Source of the DNA: DAONLM01 sp035406685
GTDB taxonomy: Bacteria; Spirochaetota; GWE2-31-10; MWDO01
Assembly: GCA_035406685.1 (NCBI GenBank)
Contig: DAONLM010000100.1
Location: 1 to 10,773, forward strand
DNA: 10,773 nucleotides
Direction: 5' to 3'
Shown here: in pieces, positions 6,570 to 10,773 of the stretch
How positions within the stretch are numbered: the stretch's first letter is position 1
Layout: each line of letters opens with the position of its first letter
Translations under genes and position numbers: made by a program
The notes under the pieces: model-generated
What the model was told of the DNA's origin: nothing
What the model saw: the letters and a program-made list of their open reading frames with translations, nothing else
Database searches by the model: none

Positions 6570-7853
6570 CTAAGAATTACTCTTACCCTGTAAAATTTTA
6601 TAAAATTTTGGGAACTCATTTGACTTATGTTTAGCACAAATTATAGAAGAATCATTTTTATTTAATGGAAGTTTTTTATTGTAAAGATTACTATATATCT
6701 CCATTGCGAAACAACCAATCTTTGGAATACCTATTATTCTATTCATCTCTTCCCATAATTCCTTTATACTTTTTTCTCTGACATTACCAAATGAAAGTGG
6801 AAGAAAATCGCATGGCAGTAGATCACCAGAAGCAGTAATATATGAATGTTGAGTCCCAGCCCCACATCCAAACTGTGATTTACTCTCTGTATGAGCAAAT
6901 GTTGTAACCTTTGGTAAACTCATCATTCTATTTGCTGCATATTGAATTTTTATAAGTTTTTCCCTATCATTCTTTGAATAGAATATATCTTTATTTTCTT
7001 CTTTATTTAAAAATAGATTGCCACTTATTATAGGCTCGAGTATTCTTATCTCATGAGCCCCCATTTTTTTTGCGAGTTTAAAAAGTTTAAAGAGATACTC
7101 TTTATTAACATTTTCTTTTGGAACAACACTCTGAACAATTGTATAGAGCCCAGCTTTTCTTGAATTTTTAATTGCATTAAGACTATCCTCAAATGCATTT
7201 TGATCCCCTCGTTTTTTATTATGTTCTTCTTTAAAGATAGAATCAAGGCTTATACCAACAGCGAATAGACCTCTATTTTTTAAATTTAGTGCCTTTTCAT
7301 AACTAAGATATTTACCATTTGTATAAAGTATTGTTATTGATCTATCATCAACAAATTCAACTATCTCTTCAATATCCTCTCTTAGTAAAGGCTCTCCTCC
7401 AGTAAAACCAATAATTGATGTCCCCATATCCTGAATATCTTTTATTATCTTTTTCCATTCTTCAGTTGTAAGTTCTTTGCCAATATCTCTACCTTTTGCA
7501 CTACAATGAAAACAGTCATAATTACATTTATTTGTTAAAGCAAGAAAAAATGATATTGGTGCGGATCTTTGAGCTAACATCTGCTGGGTATAAATATTTT
7601 CTTTAACTTTTGTTGCAAGCACCATGGATAAAAAAGATTTTGAAGGTACTGGGGGTAAAAATGAAGAAACAATGAATTTATCTTTGAATTTTATAACTTT
7701 CTCTTTCTTAAGAGCATTAAACATTCCTTTTAATAATTTTATAAAAGAATAGTTTTTATCATTTTTAAATGCATTATGTATATCTCTTAATAATTTTAAA
7801 CTTTTTAAATTTAATACCATGTGCAAAATAGTTGGTAAATTTGTTACAAACAT
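6570..7853 (-). CDS. Radical SAM protein with a partial SPASM-type (twitch-like) C-terminal domain
   Basis: The 427-residue product binds a [4Fe-4S] cluster and S-adenosylmethionine through C110-x3-C114-x2-C117 (CNYDCFHC), followed by GFTGGEPLL (about 148-156) and strand motifs ILYTNG and GISLDS of the radical SAM barrel. The C-terminal part has C-x12-G-x4-C (FGCGAG to GDLLPC, about 329-347), FGNVREKSIKELWEEM, and two more cysteines (about 380 and 405). This covers the first half of a SPASM domain, but the C-x2-C-x5-C-x3-C half is missing, so probably one auxiliary cluster. The N-terminal 95 residues are family-specific (SSFLPPVPSKSF). The start at ATG 7853 has the perfect AAGGAGG site (7866-7860) 6 nt upstream; the longer ATG at 7883 would lie inside the preceding gene. 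It is the last gene of a three-gene unit with two methyltransferases, four nt after the second. The substrate is unknown; peptide, cofactor or lipid modification all fit. Confidence 0.9.
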   Translation of the reverse strand: MFVTNLPTILHMVLNLKSLKLLRDIHNAFKNDKNYSFIKLLKGMFNALKKEKVIKFKDKFIVSSFLPPVPSKSFLSMVLATKVKENIYTQQMLAQRSAPISFFLALTNKCNYDCFHCSAKGRDIGKELTTEEWKKIIKDIQDMGTSIIGFTGGEPLLREDIEEIVEFVDDRSITILYTNGKYLSYEKALNLKNRGLFAVGISLDSIFKEEHNKKRGDQNAFEDSLNAIKNSRKAGLYTIVQSVVPKENVNKEYLFKLFKLAKKMGAHEIRILEPIISGNLFLNKEENKDIFYSKNDREKLIKIQYAANRMMSLPKVTTFAHTESKSQFGCGAGTQHSYITASGDLLPCDFLPLSFGNVREKSIKELWEEMNRIIGIPKIGCFAMEIYSNLYNKKLPLNKNDSSIICAKHKSNEFPKFYKILQGKSNS

Positions 7854-7857
7854 ATAA

Positions 7858-8745
7858 TTAAACCTCCTTTTTAAAAATACCATAACTAAATTTATGATTA
7901 ATAATATATTTATTATTAAAATTCTTTTTCTTTTTTATCTTTTCAATAATAATTTTTTCAATTTTTTCACTATTTTTAAAAATGTTATTAGTTCCAGCTA
8001 ATGCACCACTATTTTTAAGCCATTTATATAATTCTTCTGGCGACTGAAAACAGACTATCTCTTCACCTTCGTCAATTTCGATTGGATTAAAGTCATATTT
8101 TTTAAACCATTTTATGATCTTTTTTTTACCATCTGGCAAATTAAATCTTATATCCATTATTTTTTGAAATTCATCCGGTTTTTCCAACATTGTCTCTATA
8201 AAAATAGTCTCAATATCTTTCAGTGTGCCTTTTATATTTGCTATTATTCCAACAATTCCATTATTTCTTAATACTCTTTTAAACAATTTTAATAATTTAT
8301 TATGATTAAAATATGGTAAAGCCCAACCAATGTATATTGCGTCATAAATACTTTCTTCTGATCTTTCTAAAAATTCTATCCCATCACATTCTACAAACTT
8401 AACTCTTTTATCAAAAATATTTTCTGGAAGCATATTTTTTGATATATCAACCCCATTAATTTCTACATTATGCAATCCTATTTTATCAAACTGCTCAAGA
8501 AGTTTTTTTGTTATATATCCACTCCCACAGGCAAAATCCAGTATTTTTATTTTTGTAGCATTTAAAGAGAGATAGTTAATATTTAGTATCTTATCTGTAT
8601 GTTTACTCATTCTATTTAGCCATTGTGAATATGTGTGGCTAACGATATTATACTCTTCTTTATAATCATTTTCATCTATTTTTCTATTCGTTAAAAAAAA
8701 GAGAAGCATTTTAAATAAGCCATAAATTTGTCTTAATATTTTCAT
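7858..8745 (-). CDS. Class I SAM-dependent methyltransferase (second of the operon)
   Basis: A 295-residue class I methyltransferase. Motif I is ILDFACGSGYIT (about 69-80), the acidic SAM-ribose residue is in NGVDIS, and VECDGIEFL and YDAIYIGWALPYFN give the later strand motifs. About 65 residues before motif I include a hydrophobic stretch (IYGLFKMLLFFLTN) that could lie on or in a membrane, and a long basic C-terminus follows. ATG 8745 is chosen as start: it forms an ATGA overlap with the TGA of the preceding gene and has GGGAG five nt upstream. The ATG 12 nt further up lacks any ribosome site. The radical SAM gene follows after 4 nt, and its ribosome site is embedded in the end of this gene. 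Substrate unknown; the hydrophobic N-terminus hints at a lipid or membrane-bound acceptor (inference). Confidence 0.88.
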   Translation of the reverse strand: MKILRQIYGLFKMLLFFLTNRKIDENDYKEEYNIVSHTYSQWLNRMSKHTDKILNINYLSLNATKIKILDFACGSGYITKKLLEQFDKIGLHNVEINGVDISKNMLPENIFDKRVKFVECDGIEFLERSEESIYDAIYIGWALPYFNHNKLLKLFKRVLRNNGIVGIIANIKGTLKDIETIFIETMLEKPDEFQKIMDIRFNLPDGKKKIIKWFKKYDFNPIEIDEGEEIVCFQSPEELYKWLKNSGALAGTNNIFKNSEKIEKIIIEKIKKKKNFNNKYIINHKFSYGIFKKEV

Positions 8746-9314
8746 TTTTTCTCCCATAATATAATAAAATAAAAATCTTTTACTATTTTATCCATCTCTT
8801 TAAAATTGTATTTTAAAAGCAATTGTTCAATTTGATTTTTAGTAAAAAAATATAGATTATTATTGAATAGTATTTGTTCAAAAATCTTAAGCAATTTTGT
8901 CTTAAAATTATTTATCTCAAAATCGTAAATTAAAATCCAGCCATCCTTCTTTAAAATTCTATTTATTTCAATAAAGAGTTTATCTTTCTCTTTTATATGA
9001 TGAAGAACATCTGTTAGTATTACAATATCAAAATAATTACTTTCTAAATTTGTATTGGTTATATCAGAACATAACACTTTTATTCTATCATCATTTATCT
9101 TTGATAGCATCATTTGACTTTCATCAATTACATATACCTCTTTACAATAAGGTAATAGATGTTTTGCAAGATACCCTGTTCCACCGCCTAAATCAGCTAT
9201 TACTTCATTACCTTTAAGATTTAATAGTTGTAATATCTCTTTTTCTTTATAAAGATCAAAAAATTTCATAAAATTATCATAATAAATATAAACCTTATCA
9301 AAATCATTTTTCAT
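8742..9314 (-). CDS. Class I SAM-dependent methyltransferase, UbiE-like (first of the operon)
   Basis: A compact 190-residue class I methyltransferase, cytoplasmic, with VIADLGGGTGYLAKHL (motif I, about 38-53), VYVIDES (acidic residue after strand 2), CSDITN, and the strand-4 segment FDIVILTDVLHHIKEKD, then LKKDGWILIYDFE as motif near strand 5. The DVLHHI element is typical of Methyltransf_11/UbiE-like enzymes. It has little sequence outside the core, so substrate binding may come from a partner. The start is ATG 9314 with a weak GAG-like site. Its TGA overlaps the ATG of the next gene (ATGA), so the two methyltransferases are translationally coupled and probably act in one pathway or as a pair. 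Confidence 0.88.
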   Translation of the reverse strand: MKNDFDKVYIYYDNFMKFFDLYKEKEILQLLNLKGNEVIADLGGGTGYLAKHLLPYCKEVYVIDESQMMLSKINDDRIKVLCSDITNTNLESNYFDIVILTDVLHHIKEKDKLFIEINRILKKDGWILIYDFEINNFKTKLLKIFEQILFNNNLYFFTKNQIEQLLLKYNFKEMDKIVKDFYFIILWEKK

Positions 9315-9365
9315 TTTATTTTCTCTTTTTCTAATCTATCAATACTAAATATAACATAAAAAAGA

Positions 9366-9394
9366 AATATATTGATAAAATATTTGTTAAACAA
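9366..9394 (-). promoter_or_regulatory. Possible promoter of the methyltransferase / radical SAM operon
   Basis: On the minus strand TTGTTT (9394-9389, only 3 of 6), 17-nt spacer, TATATT (9371-9366, 5 of 6). Start of transcription would be near 9359, a leader of about 45 nt. The poor -35 lies within a direct repeat (see the separate entry), so an activator could be needed here. A second TATATT at 9353-9348 has no matching -35. Confidence 0.4.
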
Positions 9395-9425
9395 AAGTTG
9401 AATTTATTAAACAAAAGTGTAATTT
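9387..9425. repeat. Two 19-nt direct repeats over the predicted -35 region (operator candidate)
   Basis: ttaaacaaaagttgaattt (9387-9405) and ttaaacaaaagtgtaattt (9407-9425) match at 17 of 19 positions, with a period of 20 nt, about two helical turns. The first unit overlaps the predicted -35 box of the methyltransferase operon and the second lies just upstream of it. Such same-face paired sites are typical of transcription-factor operators. No regulator gene is evident next to it. Confidence 0.5.
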
Positions 9426-9437
9426 CTATAAAATAAA

Positions 9438-9460
9438 TAGACTTTTTCCCCAAAAGACTA
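9438..9460 (-). terminator. Possible intrinsic terminator of rsmI
   Basis: tagactttt (9438-9446) pairs with aaaagacta (9452-9460) with one internal mismatch around a loop of five (tcccc). In the direction of rsmI, 16 nt past its stop, the hairpin is followed by a T-rich run (tttatttta). It separates rsmI from the methyltransferase operon. Confidence 0.5.
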
Positions 9461-9476
9461 ATAAAAAGAAGTGCAG

Positions 9477-10157
9477 CTAATAGTTTGCAATAATAATAAT
9501 ATACTCACCAGCAATTTTATCTTTTGTTATATTTTCTTTGATTTCTCTATATGTTCCATTATATATCTTTTCATTTATTTTTGTTAATTCTTTTCCTATA
9601 CATATTTTTTTATCTAAGAATATCTCGCCTATCAAATCAAGAGTCTTTAAAAGACGATGTGGACTTTCAAAAATAATATGAGTAGCCTCTATACTTTTTA
9701 TATCTTCTAACTCTTTTCTTTTTTTCCCCTCTTTTATCGATAAAAATCCATTAAACATAAATCTATCTGTTCTAAAACCAGAAACCACAAGTAAAGTTAA
9801 AATCGAAGAGACGCCAGGTATTGGGATAACCTTTATATTATTTTTAAGACATAAATTTACTATTTTAATCCCTGGATCAGAAATACATGGTGTTCCACCA
9901 TCAGTTATTAGAGCAACACTCTTACCCTGTTGTAATAAATTTAATATGCCATTACTCGAATTTTCTTCATTATAACTATGATAGGAGATTAAATGTTTTT
10001 TTATGTTATAATGATTTAATAATTTTAAAGAGTGCCTTATATCTTCACAAGCAATAACATCGACATTTTGTAAGACATTTAATGCCCTTAAAGTTATGTC
10101 CTCAAGATTTCCAATTGGAGTGGAGACAATATAGAGTGTGCTATCTTCTGTTTTCAT
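9477..10157 (-). CDS. rsmI: 16S rRNA (cytidine(1402)-2'-O)-methyltransferase RsmI
   Basis: The 226-residue product methylates the 2'-OH of C1402 in 16S rRNA, in the decoding centre. The SAM-binding tetrapyrrole-methylase fold is clear: LYIVSTPIGNLEDITLRAL (8-26), DVIACEDIRHS (about 33-43), ALITDGGTPCISDPG (about 82-96), VIPIPGVSSILTLLVVSG (about 110-127), RFMFNGFL (about 132-139), and the late FESPHRL segment (about 163-169). Most homologues read SDAGTP; this one has TDGGTP, a mild change. Length is a little shorter than the common 270-290 because the family's variable C-terminal extension is absent. The start ATG 10157 has AAGGA (10168-10164) seven nt upstream and a near-consensus promoter before that. 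It stands alone as a transcription unit. Confidence 0.95.
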   Translation of the reverse strand: MKTEDSTLYIVSTPIGNLEDITLRALNVLQNVDVIACEDIRHSLKLLNHYNIKKHLISYHSYNEENSSNGILNLLQQGKSVALITDGGTPCISDPGIKIVNLCLKNNIKVIPIPGVSSILTLLVVSGFRTDRFMFNGFLSIKEGKKRKELEDIKSIEATHIIFESPHRLLKTLDLIGEIFLDKKICIGKELTKINEKIYNGTYREIKENITKDKIAGEYIIIIANY

Positions 10158-10178
10158 TAATTATCCTTTTTGAATCTT

Positions 10179-10207
10179 AATATACTTAAAAAAGTAAAGC
10201 TTGTCAA
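10179..10207 (-). promoter_or_regulatory. Near-consensus sigma-70 promoter of rsmI
   Basis: On the minus strand TTGACA (10207-10202, perfect) with a 17-nt spacer and TATATT (10184-10179, 5 of 6). The start would be near 10172, about 15 nt before the ATG, with the ribosome site in between. Strongest promoter-like signal in the window. Confidence 0.75.
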
Positions 10208-10237
10208 AAATTTTTATACCAGTGAATTTATATTGGA

Positions 10238-10773
10238 AGCGATTTTATTTTTAAAGAGAGAAAAAGATAGAATTATCCTATTCTTAATTTTGTTTGAGAA
10301 AAGATTGTAATAGTCTAATTTATTTTTTGGTAGAATTTAAAATAAATTTTTTCAATAGTAGGTCTCAAAACCTATTACTTGATAGCAATCGTTATAGATT
10401 GCTTTATAAAATGGGGTGAAATTCCCTTTAAAGTGGGACAATTCTCTACTCTTCCACCACCCCTTTACCCCTGTCACTTTCAACCATAACCTCAACGTTA
10501 CAAGACTGCATTTCTTCTCAAATCCAAGCATACCCATTTTCTCATATTCTTCAATAAATACCTGAAGAATAAATCTTAACAATTTTGCCATGCTAAAAAA
10601 ATTCAAGTCAGCATGGATTTTCTTTAAAAACCTATAATCTTCCTTTGGCAAATAAAAATGAATAGAGTCATCTGCATTTAGTCTTTCGTAAACATTCTCA
10701 TCCTCAGGACCAAAACAATATCTTTTTTTGATCCTATCAGAGAACTTTTGCAATACATAACAGATCAATTTTG
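10238..10773 (-). repeat. Right arm of the long inverted repeat
   Basis: Opposite-strand counterpart of the left edge. It covers the repeat-borne gene and about 115 nt of 3' flank down to about 10238, where the common aaaataaaat block (10242-10251 on the other strand) ends. The last 90 nt or so (beyond 10683) have no counterpart because the left arm begins at the window edge. It contains a small hairpin and T-run at 10261-10277 comparable to that of the left arm. Confidence 0.85.
10352..10773 (-). CDS. Uncharacterised repeat-borne protein, right copy, 5' end beyond window
   Basis: The more complete copy of the protein seen at the left edge. The frame is open from the window edge to TGA at 10354-10352, about 140 codons. 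A TTG at 10768 could be a start, but only 5 nt are visible upstream and the frame stays open, so the true start is probably outside. Its extra N-terminal part (SDRIKKRYCFGPEDENVYERL) precedes the strand-helix-helix segment SIHFYLPKEDYRFL to FILQVFIEEYE, which resembles a ribbon-helix-helix DNA-binding fold. The C-terminal half (GFEKKCSLVTLRLW onward to SRELSHFKGNFTPFYKAIY) is not recognised. Possible roles are a regulator or the accessory protein of a multi-copy element; no transposase signature is visible. Confidence 0.7.
   Translation of the reverse strand, partial: KLICYVLQKFSDRIKKRYCFGPEDENVYERLNADDSIHFYLPKEDYRFLKKIHADLNFFSMAKLLRFILQVFIEEYEKMGMLGFEKKCSLVTLRLWLKVTGVKGWWKSRELSHFKGNFTPFYKAIYNDCYQVIGFETYY

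Noticed and set aside
7854..7883. Ten-residue extension of the radical SAM protein from ATG 7883
   Set aside because: The perfect AAGGAGG site lies between this ATG and ATG 7853, and the extension would overlap the methyltransferase.
1..10773. CRISPR array, tRNA or rRNA genes
   Set aside because: No regular repeat-spacer series and no cloverleaf-like or rRNA sequence was seen on reading the intergenic stretches.

Overview
This window is strongly AT-rich DNA with standard genetic code usage and compact bacterial gene spacing. An RND/MMPL-type exporter next to a LolA-like periplasmic protein points to a diderm (Gram-negative type) bacterium. The two radical-SAM motifs-bearing and SAM-dependent enzymes and the SlyD-type prolyl isomerase with a metal-binding tail fit an anaerobe or facultative organism. 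Spirochaete-like affiliation is a weak guess from the AT-rich composition, rhomboid-like and LolA/MMPL genes; nothing here is diagnostic.

Layout. The left edge (1-446) holds the 3' part of a gene of unknown function. The right edge (10238-10773) holds a second copy of the same gene in the opposite orientation. The two shared 109-residue segments differ at 10 positions, and the similarity runs about 100 nt past the stop codons, so the window is bracketed by a long inverted repeat. Next to the left arm (about 465-760) is gene-poor DNA with a broken, transposase-like N-terminal remnant and a set of interleaved inverted repeats. Then come two plus-strand genes: a SlyD-type FKBP prolyl isomerase (922-1440) and a DUF1385/YqhQ-type membrane protein (1496-2587). 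A hairpin at 2602-2631 separates them from a long series of minus-strand genes.

Minus-strand genes, read right to left, form three transcription units. (1) rsmI (9477-10157), with a near-consensus promoter. (2) Two class I SAM methyltransferases and a radical SAM protein (9314 down to 6570), tightly coupled (4-nt ATGA overlap, then a 4-nt gap), behind a pair of 19-nt direct repeats that cover the predicted -35 box. (3) A rhomboid-like membrane protein lacking recognisable catalytic residues, a LolA-like secreted protein and a 12-TM RND/MMPL exporter (6365 down to 2613), also tightly coupled.

How the genes may work together. Unit 3 looks like an envelope-trafficking module: the exporter would hand a lipid or lipoprotein-type cargo to the LolA-like carrier. 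Unit 2 looks like a small biosynthetic or modification pathway with three SAM-using enzymes and no known product. The two edges falling in the same repeat family also fits a contig broken at a multi-copy element; that is inference from the layout.
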